From positions 2,046,001 through 2,110,000 of the forward strand of contig NZ_CP082904.1 in the NCBI RefSeq assembly GCF_023517775.1: a stretch of 64,000 nucleotides of DNA. Reading direction: 5' to 3'. Shown piece after piece: positions 28,424 through 38,002 of the stretch. Both the position numbers and the translations under genes were made by a program. The first letter of the stretch is position 1. Each line of letters opens with the position of its first letter. The stretch comes from Mixta hanseatica (lineage in GTDB: Bacteria; Pseudomonadota; Gammaproteobacteria; Enterobacterales; Enterobacteriaceae). Under the pieces are notes generated by a model. It saw only the letters and a program-made list of their open reading frames with translations, made no database searches and had not been told where the DNA came from.

Positions 28424-28957
28424 TGTTACCTCTGTTGTTTCAACCTGATTTTCATCAGGAAATAAGACCGCGTCGCTGGCGAAACCGGCGCACGATTCTG
28501 TAATAAAATCTGAAAAAACGGCGGTTAATTTCTCCTATCCGGTCACGAGTGGCAAGTGTTTTTTTATTTGCTATCTGTAGGGTCGCCGTCAGGGTTAACG
28601 GTAAGAGTTGGCCTTGTTAAATAGTGTTAAGTGCTGTTTGATATTTTATTGACGGAATAATATGTTATTTTTTCCGGGCGAAAGCTGGCAGCAGAGCGAT
28701 TGTTTTCTGGTTAACAGTTTAACCTTATGTCATATAAATAATCCCTAATAATGCAGAATAAATGGCTGGCGTGGGCGGTTTTATAACAATTTTGTGAATA
28801 TTTATAATGCGTTACGTAACAGGTTTAATTGATAAGCGTTGCGATGTGAGCGCGATCACGTTTTAGAGGATTAATTTAAGGCGAAAATTAAGGGTTGATG
28901 AAATATTAAGCCAGATAAGCCGGGCAAAGCTATATTATGCCCGGCTAAAAAGGGAAA
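28424..28957. promoter_or_regulatory. dtpA upstream region with CRP-like site and hairpin
   Basis: 534 AT-rich bases without a gene. TGTGAGCGCGATCACG at 28845-28860 fits the CRP consensus TGTGA-N6-TCAC(A). GTTACGTAAC (28811-28820) is a perfect palindrome. AGCCGGGCA/TGCCCGGCT at 28918-28946 is a hairpin 11 bases beyond the betT stop and probably ends betT RNA, although no T-run follows on the minus strand. Confidence 0.5.
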
Positions 28958-30967
28958 TTAGCGAATTAAATGCAGGTACTGCAGGTGTCGTTCATAGTGA
29001 TCCAGAATATCGTTAATTATCTGCTCCTCGGTATAACCCACCAGATCATATTCCTGGCTACCTTCCCACAAATGGACTTCGGCACGATAATAACGACTGG
29101 CGGTGGGTAAACTACTGCCGCGCCGCATAAACGAAGGAGTGCGGTATCCCTGCATCTGAACGCCATAAACAAACGGCGCCTCATCGCCATGTTCGACGCG
29201 TATGCTCATTGAAAAATCATGCGGCGAAAGATCGCTTTCTACCTGCAGGCCTTTTTCTTCCAGTACTTCTACCACCTTGCTCAGCGCCGGACGCGCCGTC
29301 TCATCCATAAAACGATAAACCATATCGCGCCCCGGATAAGAGATGGCCCGGTTCAGGCGGCGGCGCCAGCTGCTGGTATGGCCAGGACGATAGCGACCGT
29401 TCAGCAGCGGTGAGGCTATCGCCAGCGACCGGCTGCGGTCACGCTGCTTTTCATGATGCAGCGCGCGATACATCGCCACCACAAACAGCACCAGTACCAG
29501 CGAGAAGGGCAAGGCGCTCAGCACCACAGCCGTTTGCAATGAGGTATAGTCGCCGGCAAACAGCAGAGAGAGCGTCAGCATACAGACCGCAGCCGCCCAA
29601 AAAATACGCAGCCAGTTTGGCGCATCGCTGCTGCTGTCGCCAGTGCACGAGAGATTGGCGACGACCAGCGCGCCGGAATCGGCGGAAGTAACAAAGAAGA
29701 TAAAGCAGATAATCACCGCCAGCACAATGAGCGGCGTCGCCAGCGGATAGCTGGAGAGCATATGGTAAACTGCCATCGCCGGCTCGCTGAGCGCAATATC
29801 GCCCAGCTGTTTCATGCCGTGCTGGAAGAAGCTCAGGGCGCTGTTGCCGAAGACCGACAGCCAGGCCAGGGTAAAGCCCATCGGGATCAGTAACACGCCG
29901 ATCACAAACTCGCGCAGGGTACGGCCACGGGAAATACGTGCGATAAACATGCCGACAAACGGCGACCAGGCAATCCACCACGCCCAGTAAAAGACGGTCC
30001 AGCTGCCCAGCCAGCGCTCTTTGCCGCTGTCGCTATAGGCGTAGAGATCGAAGGTTTTGCGTGGCAGGCTGGTGAAGTAATCGCCAAAGTTTTGCACCAG
30101 CGCGTTGAGCAGATGGCCCGTTGGGCCGGCAAACAGCACAAAGAAGAACATTAGCAGCGCCAGCAGCATATTCAGCTCTGACATCCGGCGGATGCCCTTA
30201 TCCACGCCGCTGACGGCTGACAGGGTGGCGGCACCCATCACCACGACAATCAGGATGACCTGCATGGTATGGCTTTGGGCGATGCCGGTTAAAAAGCTGA
30301 TGCCGGAGTTAATCTGCATCACGCCGATCCCCAGACTGGTCGCCAGGCCAAACATGGTGCCGACGATGCCGAAAATATCCACCGCATGGCCGACCGGGCC
30401 GTTAATGCGATCGCCGATCAGTGGATAGAAAGCGGATCGCAGCGCCAGCGGTAAATTATGCCGGTAAGCAAAATAGGCCAGTGCCATCGCCACCAGGGTA
30501 TAAATGCCCCAGCCGTGTAAGCCCCAGTGCATCATAGTCAGCACCATCCCGTCGCGCGCCGCCTGCGCGGAGCCTGCCACGCCTTCTGGCGGCTGCAGTA
30601 GATGATCCAGCGGTTCAGACGCGCCGAAAAACAGCAACTCGGAACCGATGCCGGCGGAAAATAGCATCGCTGCCCAGCTGCCATAGCTGAAATCGGGCGT
30701 GGCGTGATCCGGGCCCAGCTTAATATCACCATAGCGAGACAGGGCGACAAACAGCACAAAGCCGAGATAGAACGCCACCACCAACATGTAATACCAGCCA
30801 AAGGTGGCGGAGGCCCAGGTCTGCGCCTTGCCCAATATCAGGCTTGCCTGTTGAGGAAAGGCCAGCACGCCGGCGGAAAAGAGCACAATAATTAGCGCGG
30901 CGCCGTAAAACACCGCTCGGTTAAGCGTAACTGACTGAATAAGTTGTCGGTCTTGTGACCCTGGCAT
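28958..30967 (-). CDS. betT: Choline transporter BetT (BCCT family)
   Basis: High-affinity, proton-driven choline importer. Twelve membrane segments with the BCCT signature around WTVFYWAWWIAWSPFVGMF, ARISRGRTLREF and the TSADSGAL segment. A long cytoplasmic C-terminal domain (about residues 510-669), including HLWEGSQEYDLVGYTEEQII, matches the osmosensing tail of E. coli BetT. It diverges from betIBA, with the BetI operator between. Substrate supply for BetA/BetB oxidation. Confidence 0.95.
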   Translation of the reverse strand: MPGSQDRQLIQSVTLNRAVFYGAALIIVLFSAGVLAFPQQASLILGKAQTWASATFGWYYMLVVAFYLGFVLFVALSRYGDIKLGPDHATPDFSYGSWAAMLFSAGIGSELLFFGASEPLDHLLQPPEGVAGSAQAARDGMVLTMMHWGLHGWGIYTLVAMALAYFAYRHNLPLALRSAFYPLIGDRINGPVGHAVDIFGIVGTMFGLATSLGIGVMQINSGISFLTGIAQSHTMQVILIVVVMGAATLSAVSGVDKGIRRMSELNMLLALLMFFFVLFAGPTGHLLNALVQNFGDYFTSLPRKTFDLYAYSDSGKERWLGSWTVFYWAWWIAWSPFVGMFIARISRGRTLREFVIGVLLIPMGFTLAWLSVFGNSALSFFQHGMKQLGDIALSEPAMAVYHMLSSYPLATPLIVLAVIICFIFFVTSADSGALVVANLSCTGDSSSDAPNWLRIFWAAAVCMLTLSLLFAGDYTSLQTAVVLSALPFSLVLVLFVVAMYRALHHEKQRDRSRSLAIASPLLNGRYRPGHTSSWRRRLNRAISYPGRDMVYRFMDETARPALSKVVEVLEEKGLQVESDLSPHDFSMSIRVEHGDEAPFVYGVQMQGYRTPSFMRRGSSLPTASRYYRAEVHLWEGSQEYDLVGYTEEQIINDILDHYERHLQYLHLIR

Positions 30968-31066
30968 GCCTGCTCCTCATCAAAGTCGGTAAATCATCCC
31001 TGCCGGAAAGCCCCTGTAAAGTTCAAGGTTTTGTTATCCATTTGTTATAGATAGTAGGTTTTATTG

Positions 31067-31080
31067 ATTGAACGTTCAAT
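31067..31080. promoter_or_regulatory. BetI operator in the betT-betI divergent region
   Basis: ATTGAACGTTCAAT, a perfect 14-base palindrome within TTGATTGAACGTTCAATATA, matches the type of site described for BetI. It lies about 50 bases before the betI ATG and 100 before betT, able to repress both until choline binds. Confidence 0.75.
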
Positions 31081-31129
31081 ATAAAAAAGCTAGCCTATAA
31101 GGACTTTAACGGTGAGAAGTGACAGGACG

Positions 31130-31735
31130 ATGCCAAAAGTCGGAATGAAAGCTATACGCCAGGCGCAGCTGATTAAAGCCACCCTGACGGTGATTGATCG
31201 GGTTGGGCTGGCGGAAGCCAGTATCGTAGTGATTGCCAAAGAGGCGGGTGTCTCAACCGGCATCGTCAGCCACTATTTTGGCGATAAAAATGGTCTGCTG
31301 GACGCCTGTATGCGGCAAATCCTGGCCGATCTCTACCTGGCGGTCGAGCGGCAAAGACGTCAGGCGCCGGATACGCCGGAGGCGCAGATCCGCGCCATTA
31401 TCGACGGCAATTTTGACCTGTCACAGGTTGATGCGCCGGTACTGAAAACCTGGCTGGTGTTCTGGACCAACAGCCTGCATCAGCCCAGGCTGCAGCGTCT
31501 GCAAAGCATCAACGATCGACGGCTGTGGTCGAACCTTACCGCGCAGTTTGCCCGTGTGATGCCGCGTGAGCAGGCACGGGCGGCAGGCAGCAGTATGGCG
31601 GCGGTGATCGATGGTCTGTGGCTGCGTATGACGCTGGCGCCGCTGCCAATTGAAGACGGACTCGAGCGGGCCCGATCGCTCTGCTATCAGAATCTCGCGC
31701 TCTGGCTGCAGTCGCCGGGGCAGAATACGGATTAA
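31130..31735 (+). CDS. betI: Choline-responsive repressor BetI (TetR family)
   Basis: TetR-family repressor of the bet genes released by choline. I start at ATG 31130 ([14 protein letters not shown]), the family start, rather than the in-frame GTG at 31112. The helix-turn-helix [22 protein letters not shown] is clear in the first 60 residues; GLWLRMTLA lies in the C-terminal ligand domain. 201 residues. betB starts 11 bases after the stop, so betIBA is one operon. Confidence 0.95.
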   Translation: MPKVGMKAIRQAQLIKATLTVIDRVGLAEASIVVIAKEAGVSTGIVSHYFGDKNGLLDACMRQILADLYLAVERQRRQAPDTPEAQIRAIIDGNFDLSQVDAPVLKTWLVFWTNSLHQPRLQRLQSINDRRLWSNLTAQFARVMPREQARAAGSSMAAVIDGLWLRMTLAPLPIEDGLERARSLCYQNLALWLQSPGQNTD

Positions 31736-31746
31736 CAGGAGGAATC

Positions 31747-33207
31747 ATGGCGGAACGCCGCGGAAACTATATCAACGGTCGTGAGGAACAGGGCCGGGGA
31801 GCCACTTTTACCAGCATCAATCCCGCTACTGGCAAGGTACTGGCGGAAATCAGCGCCGCCAGCCGTGACGATGTGGATCGCGCCGTCGCCAGTGCGCTGG
31901 CCGGGCAGCGTATCTGGCGCAGCTACACGCCGGTCGAGCGCAGCCGCGTGTTGCTGAAGGCGGTCGCGCTGCTGCGTGAGCGTAACCAGACGCTGGCGGA
32001 ACTGGAAACCGCCGATACCGGCAAGCCGATTAGCGAAACGGCGACGGTGGATATCGTTACCGGCACTGACGTACTGGAGTATTACGCCGGTCTGGCGCCC
32101 GCTCTGCAGGGTGAACAAATCCCTTTGCGTGACAGCGCGCTGGTTTATACCCGTCGTGAGCCACTGGGCGTCTGCGCTGGTATTGGCGCATGGAACTATC
32201 CGATCCAGATCGCGCTGTGGAAGAGCGCGCCCGCGCTGGCGGCTGGCAATGCGATGGTGTTTAAGCCCAGCGAAGTCACGCCGCTGAGCGCGCTGGAGCT
32301 GGCGAAGCTCTACAGCGAAGCGGGCCTGCCGGATGGCGTATTCAACGTGGTGCAGGGCGCAGCCGAGGTAGGACAGGCGCTGAGCCAGCATCCGGATATT
32401 GAAAAAATCTCGTTTACCGGGGAAGTGAATACCGGCAAGCGGGTCATGGCGGATGCGGCGCTGGCTAACCTGAAAGAGGTCACCATGGAGCTGGGCGGCA
32501 AGTCGCCGCTGATTGTATTTGACGATGCCGATCTGGAGCGCGCCGTGGATGGCGCCATGATGGCCAATTTTTACAGCAGCGGGCAGGTTTGCACCAACGG
32601 CACGCGCGTCTTCGTGCAGCGCTCGCTGCTACCGGCGTTTGAGCAACGACTGCTGGAAAAAATGGCGCGCATCAAAACCGGCGACCCGCGCGATCCGACG
32701 GTTAACTTTGGTCCGCTGGTCAGCGCGCAGCACTGCGAAAAAGTGGTCTCCTACCTGCAACTGGGTAAAGAGGAGGGCGCACGCCTGCTGGCCGGCGGCC
32801 AACGCATCACCGAAGGGGCGCTGGCGGCAGGTTACTACGTAGAGCCGACGGTGTTCAGCGATTGTCACGATGAGATGCGCATTGTACAGGAAGAGATCTT
32901 CGGTCCGGTGATGAGCATTCTCACCTTTGACGATGAAGATGAGGCGATCCAGCGCGCTAACGCCACCGGCTACGGTCTGGCGGGCGGCATTTTCACCCAG
33001 TCGCTGAACCGGGCGCACCGCGTTATCCATCAGCTGGAAGCCGGTATCTGCTGGGTTAACAGCTGGGGAGAGTCGCCGGCGCCGATGCCGGTTGGCGGCT
33101 ACAAGCAGTCGGGCGTGGGGCGTGAAAACGGGCTGGATACGCTGCAGCACTATACCCGAACCAAATCCGTGCTGATCGAGATGGGAGACTATCCGTCAGC
33201 GTTTTAA
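31747..33207 (+). CDS. betB: Betaine aldehyde dehydrogenase
   Basis: NAD(P)-dependent oxidation of betaine aldehyde to glycine betaine. 486 residues of the aldehyde dehydrogenase fold; catalytic Cys282 in [13 protein letters not shown] and Glu249 in [22 protein letters not shown] supplies a strong ribosome site. Second gene of betIBA. The DTGKPISE motif near residue 90 is typical of BetB. Confidence 0.97.
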   Translation: MAERRGNYINGREEQGRGATFTSINPATGKVLAEISAASRDDVDRAVASALAGQRIWRSYTPVERSRVLLKAVALLRERNQTLAELETADTGKPISETATVDIVTGTDVLEYYAGLAPALQGEQIPLRDSALVYTRREPLGVCAGIGAWNYPIQIALWKSAPALAAGNAMVFKPSEVTPLSALELAKLYSEAGLPDGVFNVVQGAAEVGQALSQHPDIEKISFTGEVNTGKRVMADAALANLKEVTMELGGKSPLIVFDDADLERAVDGAMMANFYSSGQVCTNGTRVFVQRSLLPAFEQRLLEKMARIKTGDPRDPTVNFGPLVSAQHCEKVVSYLQLGKEEGARLLAGGQRITEGALAAGYYVEPTVFSDCHDEMRIVQEEIFGPVMSILTFDDEDEAIQRANATGYGLAGGIFTQSLNRAHRVIHQLEAGICWVNSWGESPAPMPVGGYKQSGVGRENGLDTLQHYTRTKSVLIEMGDYPSAF

Positions 33208-33249
33208 TGACGATACCGGCGGCGCAGGTCGCCGGCTGCTGGAGGTTTA

Positions 33250-34935
33250 ATGCAGGAATTTGATTACATCATTATCGGCGCTGGTTCAGCGGGCAATGTG
33301 CTGGCGACGCGTCTTACCGAGGATGCTGACGTATCGGTACTGTTACTGGAAGCCGGCGGACGCGATCACCGCTGGGACTTCCGTACCCAAATGCCAGCCG
33401 CTTTGGCCTATCCGTTACAGGGTAAACGCTACAACTGGGCTTACGAGACCGATCCCGAACCCCATATGAACGATCGTCGCATGGAGTGCGGACGCGGCAA
33501 AGGACTGGGCGGCTCCTCCCTGATTAACGGCATGTGTTACATCCGCGGCAACGCGCTCGATTATGATGGCTGGGCCAAAAAAGCAGGACTGGAAAGCTGG
33601 TCCTATCTGCACTGTTTGCCCTATTTCCGTCGGGCGGAAAAGCGCGATATCGGCGAAAACGACTATCACGGCGGCGACGGCTATCTGAGCGTAACCACGC
33701 CGAAAGTCGGCAACAATCCGCTTTATCGCGCCTTTATCGAGGCGGCAAAGCAGGCCGGACATCACGAAACTGACGATCTGAACGGCTATCGGCAGGATGG
33801 CTTTGGCCCGATGGATCGCACCGTTACGCCGCAGGGGCGTCGTTCCAGCACCGCGCGCGGCTATCTGGATGTGGCGAAGCAGCGTCCTAACCTGACCATT
33901 ATCACCCATGCGCAAACCGATCGTATTCTGTTTACCGGTAAAACCGCCACTGGCGTAACCTGGCTGCGTAAGGGCGTGCGTCAGCAGGCCAGCGCGCGAC
34001 GTGAAGTATTGCTTTGCGCGGGCGCGATCGCCTCACCGCAGATCCTGCAACGTTCCGGCGTGGGGCCGGAAGAGTGGCTGCGCGAGCTGGATATCGATGT
34101 GGTGCATGCGCTGCCGGGCGTAGGGCGTAATCTGCAGGATCATCTGGAAATTTATATGCAGTTCCGCTGCAAAGAGCCAATTTCTCTCTATCCGGCGCTG
34201 AAATGGTGGAACCAGCCGGCGATCGGCGCTGAGTGGCTGCTGAAAGGAACCGGCATCGGCGCCAGCAATCAGTTTGAAGCGGGCGGTTTTATCCGCAGCG
34301 ACAAGCATCCGGAATGGCCGGATCTGCAATATCACTTTCTGCCGGTGGCGATTAACTACAACGGCAGCAGCCCGGTTAAAGAGCATGGTTTCCAGGCGCA
34401 CGTTGGGCCGATGCGTTCTATGAGCCGGGGACGTATCAAGCTGAAGTCGAAAGATCCTTATGAGGCGCCGTCGATTTTCTTTAACTATATGTCCGAGAAG
34501 CGCGACTGGGTCGAGTTTCGCGCGGCGGTGCGTCTGACGCGTGAGATTATGCGTCAGCCGGCGCTGGAACCTTACTGTGGAGCGGAGATCCAGCCAGGGC
34601 TGGCGGTACAGAGCGATGACCAAATCGACGCTTTCATTCGCCAACATGCGGAAACCGCCTATCATCCCTGCGGCAGCTGCGCCATGGGATACGGCGAAAT
34701 GGACGTGGTGGACAGCGAAGGGCGGGTGCACGGCCTGCAGCAGCTTCGCGTCGTGGATGCCTCGATTATGCCGCAAATCACCACCGGCAACCTGAACGCG
34801 CCGACGGTGATGATTGCCGAGAAGATGTCCGATCTGATCCGCAGCAAACAGCCAATCGCGCCGTCGCAAGCGGACTATTATCGCCTGCAGCGCGAACAGG
34901 ATATTGCCGAAGCGGATGCGCGGGAGAGCGCATAA
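33250..34935 (+). CDS. betA: Choline dehydrogenase BetA
   Basis: FAD-dependent GMC-family oxidoreductase, membrane-associated, oxidising choline to betaine aldehyde (and further). Dinucleotide-binding [15 protein letters not shown] at residues 8-22, [14 protein letters not shown] as GMC signature 1, and the catalytic His in [12 protein letters not shown]. 561 residues. It is 42 bases after betB with its own GGAGG. The operon ends just after it at an 11-bp inverted repeat. Confidence 0.97.
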   Translation: MQEFDYIIIGAGSAGNVLATRLTEDADVSVLLLEAGGRDHRWDFRTQMPAALAYPLQGKRYNWAYETDPEPHMNDRRMECGRGKGLGGSSLINGMCYIRGNALDYDGWAKKAGLESWSYLHCLPYFRRAEKRDIGENDYHGGDGYLSVTTPKVGNNPLYRAFIEAAKQAGHHETDDLNGYRQDGFGPMDRTVTPQGRRSSTARGYLDVAKQRPNLTIITHAQTDRILFTGKTATGVTWLRKGVRQQASARREVLLCAGAIASPQILQRSGVGPEEWLRELDIDVVHALPGVGRNLQDHLEIYMQFRCKEPISLYPALKWWNQPAIGAEWLLKGTGIGASNQFEAGGFIRSDKHPEWPDLQYHFLPVAINYNGSSPVKEHGFQAHVGPMRSMSRGRIKLKSKDPYEAPSIFFNYMSEKRDWVEFRAAVRLTREIMRQPALEPYCGAEIQPGLAVQSDDQIDAFIRQHAETAYHPCGSCAMGYGEMDVVDSEGRVHGLQQLRVVDASIMPQITTGNLNAPTVMIAEKMSDLIRSKQPIAPSQADYYRLQREQDIAEADARESA

Positions 34936-34941
34936 TCAATA

Positions 34942-34986
34942 AGCCGGTCAGCAGAGCCTGAGTCGGTCAGTGAAAGCTGACCGGCT
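34942..34986. terminator. Inverted repeat between convergent betA and nth
   Basis: AGCCGGTCAGC pairs with GCTGACCGGCT over 11 bp across a 23-base loop that itself contains a third GTCGGTCAG copy. No U-tract is present. It may be a two-way transcript end. Confidence 0.5.
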
Positions 34987-34996
34987 GTATGACGCC

Positions 34997-35632
34997 CTAA
35001 AGATCGACTTTCTCTTTATACTCGCACAGATCTTCAATCAGACAGGAGCCGCAACGCGGCTTACGGGCGATGCAGGTATAGCGGCCGTGTAAAATCAGCC
35101 AGTGGTGGCAATCCACTTTAAATTCGGCAGGCACTACCTTTAACAGCTTCTCTTCTACCTGTTCAACGTTCTTGCCCGGGGCAAAATTGGTGCGGTTGCA
35201 GACGCGAAAAATATGGGTATCCACGGCGATGGTCGGCCAGCCGAAGGCGGTATTCAATACCACATTGGCGGTTTTACGGCCGACGCCGGGCAGGGCTTCC
35301 AGCGCGGCGCGATCTTCCGGCACCTCACCCTGATGCTTCTCCAGCAGAATGCGACAGGTCTTAATCACATTTTCCGCTTTGCTGTTAAACAGGCCGATGG
35401 TTTTAATGTACTGCTTTACGCCCTCGACGCCGAGCTCCAGCATCGCCGCAGGCGTATTAGCCACCGGATAGAGTTTCGCCGTCGCCTTATTGACGCTGAC
35501 ATCGGTCGCCTGTGCCGAAAGCAGCACCGCAATCAGCAGCTCAAAAGGCGAATTAAACTGCAGTTCGGTGGTCGGATGCGGATTATTCTCCCGCAGTCGT
35601 GACAGAATCTGATAGCGTTTTTCTTTATTCAC
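34997..35632 (-). CDS. nth: Endonuclease III
   Basis: Base-excision repair glycosylase/AP lyase removing oxidised pyrimidines. 211 residues as in E. coli. Helix-hairpin-helix [13 protein letters not shown] carries Lys120, Asp138 lies in VDTHIFR, and the [4Fe-4S] cysteines are Cys187, Cys194, Cys197 and Cys203 ([17 protein letters not shown]). Its ATG overlaps the rsxE stop by four bases, so it is the last gene of the rsx operon. Confidence 0.99.
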   Translation of the reverse strand: MNKEKRYQILSRLRENNPHPTTELQFNSPFELLIAVLLSAQATDVSVNKATAKLYPVANTPAAMLELGVEGVKQYIKTIGLFNSKAENVIKTCRILLEKHQGEVPEDRAALEALPGVGRKTANVVLNTAFGWPTIAVDTHIFRVCNRTNFAPGKNVEQVEEKLLKVVPAEFKVDCHHWLILHGRYTCIARKPRCGSCLIEDLCEYKEKVDL

Positions 35633-36318
35633 ACCGCTTTCCCGGCTGGTTGCTGGGCAAGGATCTGCTGCGCGGCGGCGCGCGCCTTCAATTTCTGATC
35701 GATGATATATTTGGCCGCCAGCAGCATGCCAAGGCCGATAAACGCGCCCGGCGGCAGCATCGCCAGCAGCATCGGCGAATCGAAATGCACCACTTCAATC
35801 CGCAGCGCTTTCGCCCAGCTGCCCAGCAGCTGATCGGCGCCGTTAAAAATGGTGCCGTTGCCAATAACCTCACGCAGGCAGCCCAGCACGAACATGGCGC
35901 AGGTGGCGCCCATGCCGATAGCAAAGCCATCCAGCGCCGACAGCGGCACAGAACTTTTCGAGGCGACCGCCTCCGCGCGTCCCACCACAATGCAGTTAGT
36001 CACGATTAGCGGGATAAAGATCCCCAGCGACTGATACAGGCCGTAGGCCCAGGCGTTAATCAGCATCTGCACACAGCTCACCACCGAAGCGATGATCATC
36101 ACGTAAATAGGAATACGGATTTCCGACGGCACCCAGCGGCGTGAGGCGGAGATGGCGCTGTTGGTAATTGTCAGTACCAGCGTCGTGGCCAGCCCTAATC
36201 CCAGCGCATTAGTGGCGGTGGAAGTCACGGCCAGCAGCGGGCAGAGGCCCAGCAGCTGCACCAGCGACGAGTTGTTTTTCCACAGCCCGCCGATTAACAG
36301 ATTTTTAGCTTCACTCAT
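35629..36318 (-). CDS. rsxE: Electron transport complex subunit RsxE
   Basis: Integral membrane subunit of the Rsx (Rnf-type) complex that uses NAD(P)H to keep SoxR reduced. About six hydrophobic segments; [20 protein letters not shown] and [16 protein letters not shown] hold the paired cysteines that bind the membrane Fe-S site shared with RsxA. Start ATG 36318 (MSEAKNLL) has GGAG upstream and overlaps the rsxG end by 8 bases; an in-frame GTG at 36330 would add four residues. Confidence 0.97.
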   Translation of the reverse strand: MSEAKNLLIGGLWKNNSSLVQLLGLCPLLAVTSTATNALGLGLATTLVLTITNSAISASRRWVPSEIRIPIYVMIIASVVSCVQMLINAWAYGLYQSLGIFIPLIVTNCIVVGRAEAVASKSSVPLSALDGFAIGMGATCAMFVLGCLREVIGNGTIFNGADQLLGSWAKALRIEVVHFDSPMLLAMLPPGAFIGLGMLLAAKYIIDQKLKARAAAQQILAQQPAGKAV

Positions 36319-36943
36319 TAGCGTCTCCACAAACGGGTAGCGCAGAAATTTTTTCTGGCAGAGTTTCTATAAGCAGCGTAGCGCGTTTCGCCGCGTTAAC
36401 CACTGCGCGTGGGGTAATGGTCGCACCGGTAAACTGATCAAAATCACCGCCATCTTTTTTCACTGCGAAATGGCTATCCTGCGCGCCGTTCAGCTGCACG
36501 CCGCTAAAAGCGGTAATCCAGTCGGAAATGCGCAGGTCGATTTTATCGCCCAGCCCGGGCGTTTCGTGATGTTCAACCACACGCACGCCCAGCACTTTAC
36601 CGTGAAAATCGGCGCCGACCAGCATCTGGATTGCGCCGGAATAGCCGTCCGGCGCGGTGGTCTCCAGCGCCGCCGCCACCGGACGATCGTCTTTACGCGC
36701 CACGTATAAGCGGTGGGGCTTATCATTGCCCAGCGTGCTATCCGTGACAACGTAACATTCATTCTGCATGGCGTTGTTATAATTTTCCGGCGGCACCACC
36801 TGATCCAGCAGAATTTTTTGCTGTACCGCGGTTTGATGATCGATGGTTGGCTTGGTAACCGCATTGATCACCGCCGTCAGGCCGGTGGTTACAGCGGCAA
36901 ACAGCGCCAGCCTTACGCCATTTTTACGTATGGTATCCAGCAT
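36311..36943 (-). CDS. rsxG: Electron transport complex subunit RsxG
   Basis: Periplasmic-facing subunit carrying covalently bound FMN. One N-terminal membrane helix (about residues 9-28), then the FMN-binding domain; the flavinylation motif is FTGATITP with Thr175 as the acceptor. 210 residues. AAGGAG lies before the ATG, and there are three bases between the rsxD stop and this start. Confidence 0.97.
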   Translation of the reverse strand: MLDTIRKNGVRLALFAAVTTGLTAVINAVTKPTIDHQTAVQQKILLDQVVPPENYNNAMQNECYVVTDSTLGNDKPHRLYVARKDDRPVAAALETTAPDGYSGAIQMLVGADFHGKVLGVRVVEHHETPGLGDKIDLRISDWITAFSGVQLNGAQDSHFAVKKDGGDFDQFTGATITPRAVVNAAKRATLLIETLPEKISALPVCGDANE

Positions 36944-36946
36944 GCT

Positions 36947-38002
36947 TTACTCCTTGCGGTGGCCGTACACGCGCGGCTGGGTATAGTAATCGATCAGCGG
37001 AACGCAGATGTTCGCCAGCAGCACCGCAAAGGCGACACCGTCGGGATAGCCGCCGAAACTGCGGATCAGCCAGACCAGCAGACCAATTAACGCGCCGAAG
37101 ATCAGGCGACCTTTATTGGTAGTGGCGGCGGAAATCGGGTCGGTAGCGATAAAAAATGCGCCGAGCATGGTGGCGCCAGAAAACAGATGAATCATCGGCG
37201 ACGCCAGCGTAGAAGGTGCAAACAGCCAGCTCAGCGTGGCACAGACCAACAGCGAAAGCAGGAAGCTTGCCGGGATATGCCAGCGGATAGTACCTTTCGC
37301 CAGCAGGAAGAGCCCGCCCAGCAGGAAAGCCGCGTTTACCCACTGCCAGCCGAGGCCGGCAAGAACGCCGCTGTAAATCGGCTGGGCCAGCAGCTGTTCG
37401 GCGCTGTGGCCGGCGCGCAGGCCGGTTTTAAAGTTATCCAGTGGGGTTGCCTGGCTAATGCCATCCACGCCCAGCTGCAGCTGTTGCATGGTATCGCCTG
37501 CCAGCGTGTGATGGGTGAAGATCATGCTCAGCGAATCGAGCAGGCCGGGCGTCACCGATTGCAGCGCCTGCGGCGGTAGCCAGCTGGTCATCTGTACCGG
37601 GAAAGAGATCAAGAGCACCACATAACCGATCATTGCCGGGTTAAACGGGTTTTGTCCCAGCCCGCCGTACAGCTGCTTGGCGATGATAATGGCGAAGGCG
37701 GTGCCAATTACAATCAGCCACCATGGGGCCAGCGGCGGCAGGCTAATGCCCAGCAGCACAGCGGTGAGCAGGGCGGAGTGATCTTTGAGATTCAGCAGCA
37801 CCGGTTGCTTGCGCAGGTGCAAAATCGCTGCCTCAGTGCCCCATGCGGTCAGCGCCGCCAGCGCTATCTGGATAAGGTTGCCATAGCCAAAGTAGTACCA
37901 CTGGACGGCAATGCCCGGTACGGCGGCCAGCAGCACCAGCAGCATAATGCGGCTGGTGGCGCGATGGTTGTGGGTATAAGGGGAACTTGCAATACGAAAC
38001 AT
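36947..38002 (-). CDS. rsxD: Electron transport complex subunit RsxD
   Basis: Membrane flavoprotein subunit with about 10 hydrophobic segments. The covalent FMN site is SQATPLD with Thr186; the usual SGATPLD has Gly where Gln stands here, a mild deviation seen in related proteins. [15 protein letters not shown] is family-typical. 351 residues. It begins at the base next to the rsxC stop. Confidence 0.97.
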   Translation of the reverse strand: MFRIASSPYTHNHRATSRIMLLVLLAAVPGIAVQWYYFGYGNLIQIALAALTAWGTEAAILHLRKQPVLLNLKDHSALLTAVLLGISLPPLAPWWLIVIGTAFAIIIAKQLYGGLGQNPFNPAMIGYVVLLISFPVQMTSWLPPQALQSVTPGLLDSLSMIFTHHTLAGDTMQQLQLGVDGISQATPLDNFKTGLRAGHSAEQLLAQPIYSGVLAGLGWQWVNAAFLLGGLFLLAKGTIRWHIPASFLLSLLVCATLSWLFAPSTLASPMIHLFSGATMLGAFFIATDPISAATTNKGRLIFGALIGLLVWLIRSFGGYPDGVAFAVLLANICVPLIDYYTQPRVYGHRKE

